Of a stretch of 64,000 nt of DNA, positions 1 through 8,887 are shown one piece after another (the stretch's first letter is position 1; each line of letters opens with the position of its first letter). The stretch is from Tabrizicola aquatica (GTDB taxonomy: Bacteria > Pseudomonadota > Alphaproteobacteria > Rhodobacterales > Rhodobacteraceae): assembly GCF_002900975.1 (NCBI RefSeq), contig NZ_PJON01000003.1:434001-498000 (forward strand). The letters are read 5' to 3'. Position numbers and translations under genes: made by a program. Below the pieces are notes generated by a model. That model was not told the origin of the DNA, searched no databases, and saw nothing but the letters and a program-made list of their open reading frames with translations.

Positions 1-242
1 TGTACACCGAGGGCTTCCACGTTCCCGCCGGCGAGGTTTATGCCGCCGTCGAGGCGCCGAAAGGCGAGTTCGGGGTGTATCTGGTCGCCGATGGCACCAA
101 CAAACCCTACCGCGCCAAGATCCGGGCCCCGGGGTATCTGCACCTGCAGTCGATGGACTATATCTGCAAGGGCCACCAGCTGGCCGATGTCAGCGCGATC
201 ATCGGCACGATGGACGTGGTGTTCGGGGAGATCGACCGTTGA
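1..242 (+). CDS. nuoD: NADH-quinone oxidoreductase subunit D (3' end)
   Basis: Only the last 79 codons are in the window, read in the frame that starts at base 3. The C-terminal sequence, with stretches such as [19 protein letters not shown] and [20 protein letters not shown], is that of the 49-kDa subunit NuoD/Nqo4. This subunit sits in the peripheral arm of complex I and helps form the quinone-reduction site. Its position directly ahead of nuoE fits the usual nuoABCDEF order. The stop TGA at 240-242 overlaps a possible TTG start of a tiny downstream frame. The identification is secure; the start lies outside the window. Confidence 0.95.
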   Translation, partial: YTEGFHVPAGEVYAAVEAPKGEFGVYLVADGTNKPYRAKIRAPGYLHLQSMDYICKGHQLADVSAIIGTMDVVFGEIDR

Positions 243-352
243 TCGCCGCCTCGCCTGCCGTGGGTCTGGGTTTGATCGTGTTGCTGGTGCTGTTCGGCTC
301 GCAGCCGGCGGTCCTGCCGGCCGTCCTGTCCGCGATGATGGCGGGGGCCTGA
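239..352 (+). CDS. putative 37-residue hydrophobic peptide
   Basis: A short frame begins with TTG overlapping the nuoD stop and ends one base before the next gene. The product would be 37 residues with one hydrophobic stretch ([13 protein letters not shown]) that could form a single membrane helix. It fills an otherwise empty 111-bp gap between two tightly spaced genes, and unassigned frames in this part of the cluster are known from R. capsulatus and P. denitrificans. Against it are the TTG start, the lack of a clear ribosome-binding site apart from nuoD coding sequence, and the small size. No function can be assigned. Confidence 0.4.
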   Translation: MIAASPAVGLGLIVLLVLFGSQPAVLPAVLSAMMAGA

Positions 353-353
353 G

Positions 354-626
354 ATGCGGGTGCTTTCCCCGGCCTTGGCCCTTGTCCTTCTGGCGGCGCC
401 CGCCCTGGCGCAGGATTTCACCGAAGACCAGAAGGCCATGTTCATCGACGCCATCGCCGCGAATGATTGCAGCATGACCGAGGACGAGGCCGAAGAGCTG
501 ATGCCCGCCGCCGGGATCACGCGTGAGGTGTCGGGCGCGATCGCGGTCTATCTGATCGACCGCAATCTTGCCGTGCTGTCCGACGACATGAAGCTGCTGA
601 CGCTGAGCGACGAGATCTGCCAATGA
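354..626 (+). CDS. secreted single-unit Cys-repeat protein of the nuo cluster
   Basis: The 90-residue product starts with a typical signal peptide (cleavage likely after ALAQ, residues 17-20), so it should be periplasmic. The mature part is one copy of a unit of about 65 residues, with a Cys near its start (C39, in NDCSM) and another at its end (C89). The protein encoded immediately downstream carries three more copies of this unit. The two Cys residues probably form a disulfide. The gene lies within the nuo transcription unit and its stop overlaps the next start (ATGA). I do not recognise a named family; a role in complex I assembly or stability is only suggested by position. Confidence 0.8.
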   Translation: MRVLSPALALVLLAAPALAQDFTEDQKAMFIDAIAANDCSMTEDEAEELMPAAGITREVSGAIAVYLIDRNLAVLSDDMKLLTLSDEICQ

Positions 627-1408
627 CGCGCGCGCTTGCCTTTGGTCTGATGCTGCTTGCGACGCCGGTTCTGGCGCAGGATGTGGACGATCCCGAATTC
701 GCCTATGTCATGCTGATGCAGTTCAACGGCTGCTCGATGGCCGAGGCCGATCTTGCCAGCCAGATGCAGGACGCCGGGATCGACCAGGCGACCTATCAGG
801 CTGTGGCCGAGGCGCTGGTCGCCCGGGGCGATGCGGTGCTGACGGATGAGGCCGATGGCAGCAAGCGGGTCTCGATGCCCGAACATGCCTGCGCGCCGGT
901 CGAAATCGAAGGTTTCGAGGAAGCCGCACAGCCATTGACCCCGCAGGGGGCAGAAATGCCCTACCGGGACGAAGTCTATACCAGCATCATGGCGACGAAC
1001 GGCTGCACGATGACCAAGGCCGCAATTGCCGAGCAGATGCCGGGTTACGGGTTGCGGCAGCATCTGCACGAGCCGATGACCCAGGCCCTTGTCGCCGCGG
1101 GGTCTGCCACGATCTCGGATGACGCTGACGGCAGTCAGCGCGTGTCGCTTGCGCCGGAAATCTGCACCCCCGATGCCCCGGCGACAACGCTGATCCCGGC
1201 CAAGCCCGAGAGCGTCGCCAAGTTCACCGATCTGCTGCTTTCGCGCGGCTGTACCCTGCCCATTGGCCAGCTTGAGGCCGTCGAGGCCGAACTGGGGCTT
1301 GAACCGGCGGAGACCTATCCGGTCACCGTGGTGATGGAACTGGCAGGCGAAGGCGCGATGGATTTTGCGAACGGTGTTTTCCGTCTGAACCACAAGGACT
1401 GCCCCTGA
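623..1408 (+). CDS. secreted protein with three Cys-flanked repeat units
   Basis: The 261-residue product has a signal peptide (residues 1-19, cleavage after LAQ). Three repeats of about 65 residues follow at roughly 24-90, 116-181 and 198-260. Each repeat has a GC[ST] motif near its start (C37, C128, C210) and closes with a Cys (C90, C181, C260). The pattern inside a unit, helix-helix then a DG turn and a short strand ([18 protein letters not shown]), resembles a small winged-helix-like fold held by a disulfide. The start ATG overlaps the upstream stop, and the stop overlaps the nuoE start, so it is translationally coupled. Function is unknown; the location predicts a periplasmic protein made together with complex I. 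Confidence 0.85.
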   Translation: MTRALAFGLMLLATPVLAQDVDDPEFAYVMLMQFNGCSMAEADLASQMQDAGIDQATYQAVAEALVARGDAVLTDEADGSKRVSMPEHACAPVEIEGFEEAAQPLTPQGAEMPYRDEVYTSIMATNGCTMTKAAIAEQMPGYGLRQHLHEPMTQALVAAGSATISDDADGSQRVSLAPEICTPDAPATTLIPAKPESVAKFTDLLLSRGCTLPIGQLEAVEAELGLEPAETYPVTVVMELAGEGAMDFANGVFRLNHKDCP

Positions 1409-2583
1409 TGCTGCGCCGCCTTCACAAAGACCAGCCCGCCTCCTTCGCCTTCACGCCGGCGAACCTGGAATGGGCCCAGGCCCAGATCACCAAATATCCC
1501 GAGGGTCGTCAGGCCAGCGCGATCATCCCGCTTCTGTGGCGCGCGCAAGAGCAGGAGGGCTGGCTTAGCCGGCCGGCCATCGAATACGTCGCCGGGATGC
1601 TGGGCATGGCCTATATCCGGGCGCTGGAAGTGGCGACCTTCTACTTCATGTTCCAGTTGCAGCCCGTGGGCAGCGTCGCGCATGTGCAGATCTGCGGCAC
1701 CACCAGTTGCATGATCTGTGGCGCCGAGGATCTGGTCGCGGTCTGCAAGCAGCTGATCGCGCCGACCCCCCACACCCTGAGCCATGACGGCAAGTTCAGC
1801 TGGGAAGAGGTCGAATGCCTGGGCGCCTGCGCCAATGCGCCGATGGCCCAGATCGGCAAGGACTATTACGAGGATCTGACCGCCGACAAGCTGCGTGACC
1901 TGATCGCGCGCTTCGGGGTGGGCGACGTGGCGGTGCCTGGGCCGCAGAACGGCCGCTATGCCTCGGAACCGCTGAGCGGGCTGACCAGCCTCAAGGACCA
2001 CGAGGCCGGGCGCGACAAGTACAACGCCAGCGCGCGGCGGGCGGTGGACCTGGCCGATACGGTCAAGCGGATCGACGGGACCGAAGTGCCGCTGACGACG
2101 CCCTGGCTGGGCCAGCCGGCCGCGCCGAAGCCCGCGCGCGGCAAGGCGGTCGAGCCGACGCCGGGTGCCGGTGCCAAGGCGGATGTGACCGGCGCTACGG
2201 TGCAGGAGGCCAAGGCCTCGTCCCGCGGCAAGCCGAAGTCCGAGGGCGATGCCCCGAACGCCACCCCCGCCGCCACGCCCGAAGCCCGGGTGCCGGCGGG
2301 TGAAGACACCCGCCCGGCGGGCCTTGCGGCCCCGCGTGACGGCAAGGCGGATGACCTTAAGCTGATCGTCGGGATCGGCCCCAAGCTGGAGGCGCTTTGC
2401 CACAAGCTGGGGTTCTACCATTTCGACCAGATCGCCGGCTGGACCACGAACGAGATCGCCTGGGTCGACGCGAACCTGGAAGGCTTCAAGGGCCGCGTCA
2501 CCCGCGACAATTGGGTGGCGCAGGCGAAGATCCTGGCGGCGGGCGGCTCGGTCGCCGAGGCCGAGCGCGCGGCCAAATCGTAA
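1408..2583 (+). CDS. nuoE: NADH-quinone oxidoreductase subunit E with C-terminal helix-hairpin-helix extension
   Basis: Residues about 14-170 are the thioredoxin-like NuoE/Nqo2 domain that carries the N1a [2Fe-2S] cluster in the NADH-oxidising module; the ligands are C96, C101, C137 and C141. At 391 residues it is more than twice the size of E. coli NuoE. A low-complexity Ala/Pro/Lys linker (about 230-310) leads to a compact domain at 312-378 containing [20 protein letters not shown] and [15 protein letters not shown]. The next protein encoded downstream has the same domain. The extension looks like a helix-hairpin-helix (Gly-Ile-Gly-Pro) module. Its role in complex I is not known. Confidence 0.96.
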   Translation: MLRRLHKDQPASFAFTPANLEWAQAQITKYPEGRQASAIIPLLWRAQEQEGWLSRPAIEYVAGMLGMAYIRALEVATFYFMFQLQPVGSVAHVQICGTTSCMICGAEDLVAVCKQLIAPTPHTLSHDGKFSWEEVECLGACANAPMAQIGKDYYEDLTADKLRDLIARFGVGDVAVPGPQNGRYASEPLSGLTSLKDHEAGRDKYNASARRAVDLADTVKRIDGTEVPLTTPWLGQPAAPKPARGKAVEPTPGAGAKADVTGATVQEAKASSRGKPKSEGDAPNATPAATPEARVPAGEDTRPAGLAAPRDGKADDLKLIVGIGPKLEALCHKLGFYHFDQIAGWTTNEIAWVDANLEGFKGRVTRDNWVAQAKILAAGGSVAEAERAAKS

Positions 2584-2640
2584 CGGAAGGACGACCAAGA
2601 ACGCCCGCAAGGGCAGGCAAACGGGACGAGGGAGACGGCA

Positions 2641-3264
2641 ATGCACAGAGCGGAAAACGTGAATGCCCCCTGGCTTGGGGGATTTGTCATCGGGGCGGCA
2701 GCCGGTCTGGTCGCCTTTGCGGTGCTGGTTGTTCTGGGTGACTTCGATCTCTTTCCTGCGGCGGCGATGGCGGCGGTTGTCGCGACGGTCGTCGGCCTGA
2801 TCCTGGGCCTGCCCTGGGGCAGCGCCGAGCCTGCGGTCTATCTGGACCGTTCGGACAAGGCCTCGGGCGCGGGGCATCACGCGGCGCCTGCGGCTGCCGT
2901 GGTGGCCGAGGCGGTGGTGGCCCCGGCGGCGGTGATGTCTGCCCCGGTGGTGGCTGCCCCGGTGATGTCTGCCCCGGTGGGCGAGGGCCCGCTGCGGCTG
3001 TCGGCCCCGCGCAACGGCGTGGCGGACAACCTGAAAGAGCTGGAAGGCGTTGGTCCGGCGATGGAGAAGCTGGCCAATGAGCTGGGCTTTTACCACTTCG
3101 ACCAGATCGCCGCCTGGACCGACGCCGATGTGGCGCTGGTCGATGCCGAGATGAAGGGATTCAAGGGCCGGATCACCCGCGACAAGTGGGTGGCCCAGGC
3201 CCGGATCATCGTGACCGACGGGCTTGAGGCGTTCCGGGAACGCGCCAAGACCAACAACTATTGA
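2641..3264 (+). CDS. membrane-anchored helix-hairpin-helix protein of the nuo cluster
   Basis: The 207-residue protein has two predicted membrane helices (about 12-33 and 38-59), an Ala/Val/Pro-rich linker with a repeated VMSAPVVAAPVMSAP segment (about 80-115), and a C-terminal domain (about 128-193). That domain is clearly homologous to the NuoE extension; it shares [15 protein letters not shown] and GFKGRITRDKWVAQA. The start ATG has a GAGGGAG ribosome-binding site about 7 bases upstream. It probably arose by duplication of the domain and may tether or pair with NuoE at the membrane, but that is inference. Similar frames between nuoE and nuoF are known in the relatives. Confidence 0.85.
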   Translation: MHRAENVNAPWLGGFVIGAAAGLVAFAVLVVLGDFDLFPAAAMAAVVATVVGLILGLPWGSAEPAVYLDRSDKASGAGHHAAPAAAVVAEAVVAPAAVMSAPVVAAPVMSAPVGEGPLRLSAPRNGVADNLKELEGVGPAMEKLANELGFYHFDQIAAWTDADVALVDAEMKGFKGRITRDKWVAQARIIVTDGLEAFRERAKTNNY

Positions 3265-3269
3265 GGCCC

Positions 3270-3497
3270 ATGGTGCAACCGCGCCCCGATCCCGCCGACC
3301 TTGCCCGCGCCCGTAAGTCGCGGACGGTCGGTATCGTCCTGGCCGGGACGATCGTGTTGTGGATGGGGGCGCAGTGGCTTGGGGGCCAGATGGGCTGGGA
3401 GACGCGCTATGTCTTCCTGTTCGACCTGGCCGCCATCGCCGCTTTCCTGTGGGCCTTGGTGGTGACGTATCAGATCTGGCGCGGACGCCGGGGTTAG
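3270..3497 (+). CDS. small two-helix membrane protein (DUF5337-like)
   Basis: The product is 75 residues from the ATG at 3270. A TTG at 3261 overlapping the upstream stop would add three residues. It has an Arg-rich N-terminus and two hydrophobic helices (TVGIVLAGTIVLWMGAQWLG and VFLFDLAAIAAFLWALVVTY). Small proteins of this form are found inside nuo clusters of Rhodobacteraceae and are, from memory, grouped as DUF5337. It lies 9 bases ahead of nuoF. No catalytic residues are visible; a role as a complex I accessory or assembly subunit is only suggested by context. Confidence 0.75.
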   Translation: MVQPRPDPADLARARKSRTVGIVLAGTIVLWMGAQWLGGQMGWETRYVFLFDLAAIAAFLWALVVTYQIWRGRRG

Positions 3498-3506
3498 GAA
3501 GACAAG

Positions 3507-4802
3507 ATGCTCAAGGATCAGGACCGCATTTTCACCAACCTCTACGGGATGCATGACCGCAGCCTGAAGGGCGCGATGAAGCGCGGACATTGGAACGGCA
3601 CGGCCGAGATCATCAAGCGCGGGCGCGACACGATCATCGAGCAGGTGAAGGCCAGCGGCCTGCGCGGTCGGGGCGGGGCGGGGTTCCCGACGGGCCTGAA
3701 GTGGTCGTTCATGCCCAAGCAGTCGGATGGGCGCCCGTCCTATCTGGTCATCAACGCCGACGAGTCCGAGCCGGGGACCTGCAAGGACCGCGAAATCATG
3801 CGGCACGATCCGCATACGCTGATCGAAGGCGCGCTGATCGCCTCCTTCGCCATGAACGCGAACACCTGCTACATCTACATCCGCGGCGAATACATCCGTG
3901 AGCGCGAGGCGCTGCAGGCCGCCATCGACGAATGCTATGACGCCGGGATGCTGGGGAAGAACGCCGCGAAATCCGGCTGGGACTTCGACCTGTACCTGCA
4001 CCACGGGGCCGGGGCCTATATCTGCGGCGAGGAAACGGCGCTGCTGGAAAGCCTGGAAGGCAAGAAGGGCATGCCCCGGATGAAGCCGCCGTTCCCTGCG
4101 GGCTCGGGTCTGTATGGCTGCCCGACCACGGTGAACAACGTGGAATCCATCGCGGTGGTCCCGACGATCCTGCGCCGCGGGCCGGAGTGGTTTGCGGGCT
4201 TTGGCCGTCCGAACAACACCGGGACGAAGCTTTTTGGCATCTCGGGCCATGTGAACAATCCCTGCGTCGTCGAAGAGGCGATGTCGATCCCGCTGAAGGA
4301 ACTGTTGGAGCGCCACTGCGGCGGCGTGCGCGGCGGTTGGGACAACATCAAGGCGGTGATCCCTGGCGGCTCCTCGGTCCCCTTGCTGACCAAGGAACAG
4401 TGCGACGACGCGATCATGGACTTCGACTGGCTGCGCGAGCAGCGGTCGGGTCTGGGCACGGCGGCGGTGATCGTGATGGACAAGTCGACCGACGTGATCA
4501 AGGCGATCTGGCGGCTGTCGAAGTTCTACAAGCACGAGTCCTGCGGCCAATGCACCCCCTGCCGCGAAGGCACCGGCTGGATGATGCGGGTCATGGACCG
4601 GCTGGTCCGCGGCGAGGCCGAGGTCGAAGAGATCGACATGCTGCTGTCGGTGACCAAGCAGGTCGAAGGCCACACGATCTGCGCCCTGGGCGACGCGGCC
4701 GCCTGGCCGATCCAGGGCCTGATCCGCGCCTTCCGCGACGAGATCGAGGACCGCATCAAGGCCAAGCGCACCGGCCGCGTCAGTGCGGTGGCCGCCGAAT
4801 GA
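3507..4802 (+). CDS. nuoF: NADH-quinone oxidoreductase subunit F
   Basis: This 431-residue protein is the 51-kDa subunit that binds NADH and FMN and carries the N3 [4Fe-4S] cluster, the entry point of electrons into complex I. The FMN/NADH-binding loops are visible as [10 protein letters not shown] (residues 54-63) and [19 protein letters not shown] (167-185). Cluster ligands are C346, C349 and C352 in SCGQCTPC, plus C392. The length matches the family. An unrelated lipoprotein gene starts within the stop codon (ATGA at 4799). All expected functional residues are present. Confidence 0.98.
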   Translation: MLKDQDRIFTNLYGMHDRSLKGAMKRGHWNGTAEIIKRGRDTIIEQVKASGLRGRGGAGFPTGLKWSFMPKQSDGRPSYLVINADESEPGTCKDREIMRHDPHTLIEGALIASFAMNANTCYIYIRGEYIREREALQAAIDECYDAGMLGKNAAKSGWDFDLYLHHGAGAYICGEETALLESLEGKKGMPRMKPPFPAGSGLYGCPTTVNNVESIAVVPTILRRGPEWFAGFGRPNNTGTKLFGISGHVNNPCVVEEAMSIPLKELLERHCGGVRGGWDNIKAVIPGGSSVPLLTKEQCDDAIMDFDWLREQRSGLGTAAVIVMDKSTDVIKAIWRLSKFYKHESCGQCTPCREGTGWMMRVMDRLVRGEAEVEEIDMLLSVTKQVEGHTICALGDAAAWPIQGLIRAFRDEIEDRIKAKRTGRVSAVAAE

Positions 4803-5167
4803 AGTTCGCTCTGCTCCTTCCCCTGGCGCTTGCGGCCTGTGTGTCGTCCGAGATCCCGGATTCCGAACGGGTGGACGGGGTATTGGCGGGCACACCCGTC
4901 GAAGTTGCCGGCGCGACCATTGTGGCCGAGCAGATGTCCGACTGGCCGTCGATGATCTCGACGGTCGATGCCAAGGGTCAGTCGCAGGTCGTGCAGTCGG
5001 GAACGGCGGATACCGTGGTGATCTCGGGCGCGCCGGACTTTGACGCGGCGGTGGATGCGCTGGGGCAGTTCTGCGGGCGGAAGATCGACCCGAAGGGCTT
5101 TGACACGCAGTTCGTCTACAAGGAGCCTGCCTCGGGCGACTACTGGTTCGACGGGTTCTGCGGATGA
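4799..5167 (+). CDS. predicted lipoprotein of the nuo cluster
   Basis: The 122-residue product begins with a short lipoprotein signal whose lipobox is LALAAC (acylated Cys at residue 14). The mature part is soluble and has two further Cys near the end (in FCGRK and the terminal FCG). The start ATG overlaps the nuoF stop and the stop overlaps the next start, so translation is coupled on both sides. I do not recognise a family. Anchoring to an envelope membrane facing the periplasm is predicted from the signal; any link to complex I rests on gene position. Confidence 0.8.
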   Translation: MKFALLLPLALAACVSSEIPDSERVDGVLAGTPVEVAGATIVAEQMSDWPSMISTVDAKGQSQVVQSGTADTVVISGAPDFDAAVDALGQFCGRKIDPKGFDTQFVYKEPASGDYWFDGFCG

Positions 5168-5415
5168 TGCGTGCCCTGCTCATATCGCCGATGGTCCTTG
5201 CCTGCGCGGCCTGCGTTCAGCCCGCGACCGGCCCGGACCAGCGCGGCGGTGAGCCTGTACGGGTGACCAACAACGGTCAGCCCTTTGCCATGTGGGAGGG
5301 TGCCCAGGCCCGCAAGGCGGCGGACGCGGCCTGCGGGGGCAAGGTCCGCGTCTCGATCTACGACCGCTATGACCGGGCGACCGGCGAATGGGTCTATGCG
5401 GAGGGGTGCGCATGA
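5164..5415 (+). CDS. small predicted lipoprotein
   Basis: The 83-residue product has a lipoprotein signal with two possible lipobox cysteines (LACAAC, residues 13-18). The mature chain is about 65 residues, with a central WEGAQARKAADAACGG segment and a terminal Cys. The start is ATGATG overlapping the upstream stop; the second ATG would remove one residue. It is the second of two lipoprotein genes in a row between nuoF and nuoG. Function is unknown. Confidence 0.75.
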   Translation: MMRALLISPMVLACAACVQPATGPDQRGGEPVRVTNNGQPFAMWEGAQARKAADAACGGKVRVSIYDRYDRATGEWVYAEGCA

Positions 5416-5522
5416 CGAATGCTGTCACCTTTGGTCACGAAGCCCTGAACAGGGCCGCTTGTCATGGCATATCACGGGCTTATGGCCCCATGTCCTTGGT
5501 ACGAGCAGCCAAGGAGGCCCTG

Positions 5523-5927
5523 ATGCGCCCGTTCATTCTGACCCTTACCCTGACCGCAGCCCTTGCCGCGCCCGCCCATGCGCTGGTGCCGATCAACGAA
5601 GAGCCGGTGATCCGCGAGAAGCTGTTGCAGGGTTTCATCGGCGATGCCATCGCCGACAATTGCCCGACGATGGAGGCCCGCAAGCTGCGCGCCCTGGGCG
5701 AGTTGAACAAGCTGCGCGACTATGCGCTGAAGCAGGGCTATGCCTCGGACGTGGTGCGCGCCTTCGTCACCTCGGACGAGGAGAAGGCCAAGTTCAAGGC
5801 CGAGGCGGCGGACTGGCTGAAAGCCAAGGGTGCCGAGCCGGGCAAGCCCGAGGCCTATTGCGCCATCGGAGAAGCGGAAATCGCCAAGGAAAGCCTGATC
5901 GGCTATCTGCTGAGGTCGAAGAAGTGA
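5523..5927 (+). CDS. secreted DUF5333-like protein
   Basis: The start at 5523 is chosen because AAGGAG lies 8-13 bases upstream and a signal peptide begins there (MRPFILTLTLTAALAAPAHA). The frame stays open further upstream but that part looks unlike protein. The mature chain of about 114 residues is helical and charged, with two Cys (in DNCPTMEAR and EAYCAIGEAE). It resembles periplasmic proteins that I recall as DUF5333 from Rhodobacteraceae nuo clusters. The 107 bases before it hold no gene. Its stop overlaps the GTG start of the next gene. Function is unknown. Confidence 0.75.
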   Translation: MRPFILTLTLTAALAAPAHALVPINEEPVIREKLLQGFIGDAIADNCPTMEARKLRALGELNKLRDYALKQGYASDVVRAFVTSDEEKAKFKAEAADWLKAKGAEPGKPEAYCAIGEAEIAKESLIGYLLRSKK

Positions 5928-6424
5928 CCCAGCCCGTCCTCCACCTGGCCGAGTTGAACGTGGGGCGCCTTCTGGCCCCCACCGACGACCCGCGCGTGGC
6001 CGAGTTCATGGCCGCACTCGACCGGGTGAACGGGATGGGCAAGCGGATGCCCGGCTTCGTCTGGATGATGGAAGGTTCGGGCGAGCCGGGGACCGGGAAT
6101 ACCGAAGCCAAGATCGACGGCGACCCGCAGTTCGTGTCGAACCTGACGGTCTGGGAAAGCGTCGAGACGCTGGAGCATTTCGTCTTCAACACGGTGCATC
6201 GCGCGTTCTATGAGCGGCGGGCCGAGTGGTTCGAGGTGCTGGGCCGGATGCATTTCGTCATGTGGTGGGTGCCTGCCGGGCACCAGCCCACCTTGGACGA
6301 GGCGCTGGAGCGGTTGAAGCATCTGGAAGCGCATGGCGACAGCGACCATGCCTTCGGCTGGACATATCTGAAAGAAGCGCAAGCGTGGAAAACCCGCGGT
6401 TGTGCGCAAGTGGCGGCGGAGTAG
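5924..6424 (+). CDS. DUF3291 family protein
   Basis: The frame starts with GTG overlapping the upstream stop (GTGA) and gives 166 residues without signal or membrane segment. Features typical of DUF3291 are visible: [13 protein letters not shown] at the N-terminus, a Trp- and Met-rich core (GFVWMMEG) and [12 protein letters not shown] followed by [19 protein letters not shown]. The fold is expected to be dimeric alpha-beta barrel-like, as in ABM-type proteins, but no activity is known. It sits 4 bases ahead of nuoG in the same transcription unit. Confidence 0.85.
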   Translation: MTQPVLHLAELNVGRLLAPTDDPRVAEFMAALDRVNGMGKRMPGFVWMMEGSGEPGTGNTEAKIDGDPQFVSNLTVWESVETLEHFVFNTVHRAFYERRAEWFEVLGRMHFVMWWVPAGHQPTLDEALERLKHLEAHGDSDHAFGWTYLKEAQAWKTRGCAQVAAE

Positions 6425-6428
6425 GGCC

Positions 6429-8450
6429 ATGACCAATCTCAAGAAAATCAACATCGACGGGATCGAGGTCGAGGTCGATGGCGCGATGACCATCATCCAG
6501 GCGGCGGAAGTCGCCGGGATCGAGATCCCGCGGTTCTGCTACCATGAGCGGCTGTCGATCGCCGGTAACTGCCGGATGTGCCTGGTCGAGGTGGTCGGTG
6601 GCCCGCCGAAGCCTGCGGCAAGCTGCGCGATGCAGGTGCGCGACTTGCGGCCGGGACCGGAAGGGCAGGCGCCCGTGGTCAAGACCAAGTCGCCGATGGT
6701 GAAGAAGGCCCGCGAGGGGGTGATGGAGTTCCTGCTCATCAACCACCCGCTGGATTGCCCGATCTGCGACCAGGGTGGCGAATGCGACCTGCAGGATCAG
6801 GCGATGGCTTACGGGGTGGACTTCAGCCGCTACCGCGAGCCGAAGCGGGCGTCCGAGGATCTGAACCTGGGCCCGTTGGTCAAGACGGCTATGACGCGCT
6901 GCATCTCTTGCACCCGCTGCGTCCGCTTCACGACCGAGGTCGCCGGGATCACCCAGATGGGCCAGACCGGCCGGGGTGAGGACAGCGAGATCACCAGCTA
7001 TCTGAACATGACGCTGGATTCGAACCTGCAGGGCAACATCATCGACCTGTGCCCGGTGGGGGCGCTGACCTCGAAGCCCTATGCCTTTACCGCCCGCCCG
7101 TGGGAATTGACCAAGACCGAAACGGTGGACGTGATGGACGCGATGGGCGCGTCGATCCGGGTCGATACCAAGGGCCGCGAAGTCATGCGCATCCTGCCGC
7201 GCAACCATGACGGCGTGAACGAAGAGTGGATCAGCGACAAGACCCGTTTCGTCTGGGACGGGCTGCGTCGCCAGCGGCTGGACGTGCCCTATGTGCGCGA
7301 GAACGGCAAGCTGCGGAAGGCAACCTGGGGCGAGGCGCTGACCCGCGCGGCCGCGGCGATGAAGGGCAAGAAGGTCGCCGCCCTGGTCGGCGATCTGGCC
7401 CCGGTCGAGGCGGTGTTCTCCCTCAAGCAGCTGGTCGAAGGCATGGGCGGCAAGATCGAATGCCGCACCGACGGGGCGAAGCTGCCGGCGGGCAACCGCT
7501 CGGGCTATGCCGGGACCGCGCGGATCGAGGATATCGACACGGCAGGCGGCATCCTGTTGATCGGGACCAACCCGCGCGTCGAAGCCGCAGTGCTGAACGC
7601 GCGCATCCGCAAGGCCTGGACCAATGGCGCGGTCGTGGGTCTGATCGGGCAGGCGGTCGACCTTACCTATGACTATCACCACATCGGCACGGATCGCGCC
7701 GCGCTGGCCGAGCATCTGAAGACCGCCGAGGCGGCTCCGGCAGATGCCAAGCCCGGCGTGGTGATCGTCGGCCAGGGCGCCATCAACGAGGCGGATGGCG
7801 AGGCGGTGCTGGCCCATGCCATGCGCATCGCCGAAGCGCGCGGCGCGAAGCTGCTGATCCTGCACACCGCCGCGTCGCGGGTCGGTGCGATGGATGTGGG
7901 CGCGGTGACCGAGGGCGGGCTTGCCGCCGCGACCGAGGGGGCCGAGGTGGTCTACAACCTGGGCGCCGATGAGGTCGAGATCGCGCCGGGTCCCTTCGTG
8001 ATCTATCAGGGCAGCCACGGTGACCGGGGTGCCAACCGCGCCGACATCATCCTGCCGGGCGCGGCCTGGACCGAGGAGAACGGCCTCTTCGTCAACACCG
8101 AGGGCCGGCCGCAGCTGGCCTTCCGCGCCGGGTTCGCGCCGGGCGAGGCGAAGGAGAACTGGGCGATCCTGCGGGCGCTGTCGGCGGAACTTGGGGCGCA
8201 ACTGCCGTGGGATTCGCTGGCCGGGCTGCGTGCCGCCTTGGTCAAGGCGCATCCGGTCCTGGGCCGGGTGGACGAGGTGGCCGAGAACGCGCTGCAACCG
8301 ATCGCGGTAAAGCACCTGGGCAAGGCGGATTTCCGCAATGCGATCAAGGACTTTTACCTGACGAACCCGGTCGCGCGGGCCTCGGCCGTGATGGCCGAAC
8401 TTTCGGCGATGGCCAAGGCGCGGGCGACCCCGGCGCTGGCGGCGGAGTAA
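6429..8450 (+). CDS. nuoG: NADH-quinone oxidoreductase subunit G
   Basis: This 673-residue protein is the largest peripheral-arm subunit. Cluster ligands are visible: C37, C48, C51 and C66 for the [2Fe-2S] N1b; H106, C110, C113 and C119 for N5; C158, C161, C164 and C208 for N4. The four Cys that bind the extra N7 cluster in E. coli are absent, so it is the mitochondrial-like type. The molybdopterin-oxidoreductase-like remainder is present but shorter than in E. coli. I chose the ATG at 6429; the same frame is open 27 bases upstream inside the DUF3291 gene. Confidence 0.97.
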   Translation: MTNLKKINIDGIEVEVDGAMTIIQAAEVAGIEIPRFCYHERLSIAGNCRMCLVEVVGGPPKPAASCAMQVRDLRPGPEGQAPVVKTKSPMVKKAREGVMEFLLINHPLDCPICDQGGECDLQDQAMAYGVDFSRYREPKRASEDLNLGPLVKTAMTRCISCTRCVRFTTEVAGITQMGQTGRGEDSEITSYLNMTLDSNLQGNIIDLCPVGALTSKPYAFTARPWELTKTETVDVMDAMGASIRVDTKGREVMRILPRNHDGVNEEWISDKTRFVWDGLRRQRLDVPYVRENGKLRKATWGEALTRAAAAMKGKKVAALVGDLAPVEAVFSLKQLVEGMGGKIECRTDGAKLPAGNRSGYAGTARIEDIDTAGGILLIGTNPRVEAAVLNARIRKAWTNGAVVGLIGQAVDLTYDYHHIGTDRAALAEHLKTAEAAPADAKPGVVIVGQGAINEADGEAVLAHAMRIAEARGAKLLILHTAASRVGAMDVGAVTEGGLAAATEGAEVVYNLGADEVEIAPGPFVIYQGSHGDRGANRADIILPGAAWTEENGLFVNTEGRPQLAFRAGFAPGEAKENWAILRALSAELGAQLPWDSLAGLRAALVKAHPVLGRVDEVAENALQPIAVKHLGKADFRNAIKDFYLTNPVARASAVMAELSAMAKARATPALAAE

Positions 8451-8453
8451 GCG

Positions 8454-8858
8454 ATGCAGCACCCGCTGACCCTGCTGGCGACCCTTGGCACCGCGACAGC
8501 GGCGCTGGGGGCTTGCGCGCCTGCCGGAGAGGTGTCAGAGGGGCGCGGCCAGCCGGTGTACGAAGGGATACAGACGATCCTCCTGGACGACGATCTGGTC
8601 AGCTTCACCGTCGCGATGCGCGGCGCGAAGGACCAGTCCGATGTCGAGGCCTACGGGCGCTGTGCGGCCGCGCAATATGCGCTGGATCGGGGTTACGGGT
8701 TCGCCCGCCAGGTGCGGACCATCGTGAAGAAGGAAGGCGGGGTGTGGTACGGGGACGCGGTCTATCTGATCTCGTCCGGCCTGCCCGAGGGCCTGCGCAC
8801 CATCGACGCCGAAGTGGCGGTGACGGAATGCGCAGAGCTTGGAATACCGGGCCAGTAA
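8454..8858 (+). CDS. predicted lipoprotein between nuoG and nuoH
   Basis: The 134-residue product has a hydrophobic leader ending in a lipobox (ALGAC, Cys at residue 21). The mature domain of about 113 residues contains two more Cys (in YGRCAAAQYAL and TECAELG). It starts 3 bases after the nuoG stop. It is the third lipoprotein gene in this cluster. No family is recognised with certainty, and no catalytic motif is visible. Confidence 0.8.
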   Translation: MQHPLTLLATLGTATAALGACAPAGEVSEGRGQPVYEGIQTILLDDDLVSFTVAMRGAKDQSDVEAYGRCAAAQYALDRGYGFARQVRTIVKKEGGVWYGDAVYLISSGLPEGLRTIDAEVAVTECAELGIPGQ

Positions 8859-8887
8859 CACTGGCGGTTTGAGGATGAGGGACTGAC

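Noticed and set aside
5388-5522. Upstream extension of the secreted DUF5333-like frame
   Set aside because: The extension has no ribosome-binding site and would bury the signal peptide; the ATG at 5523 has AAGGAG and begins the signal directly.
6258-8462. A 734-codon minus-strand frame opposite nuoG
   Set aside because: Shadow frame with unnatural His/Arg/Gly-rich composition; nuoG on the plus strand has all its cluster-binding residues.
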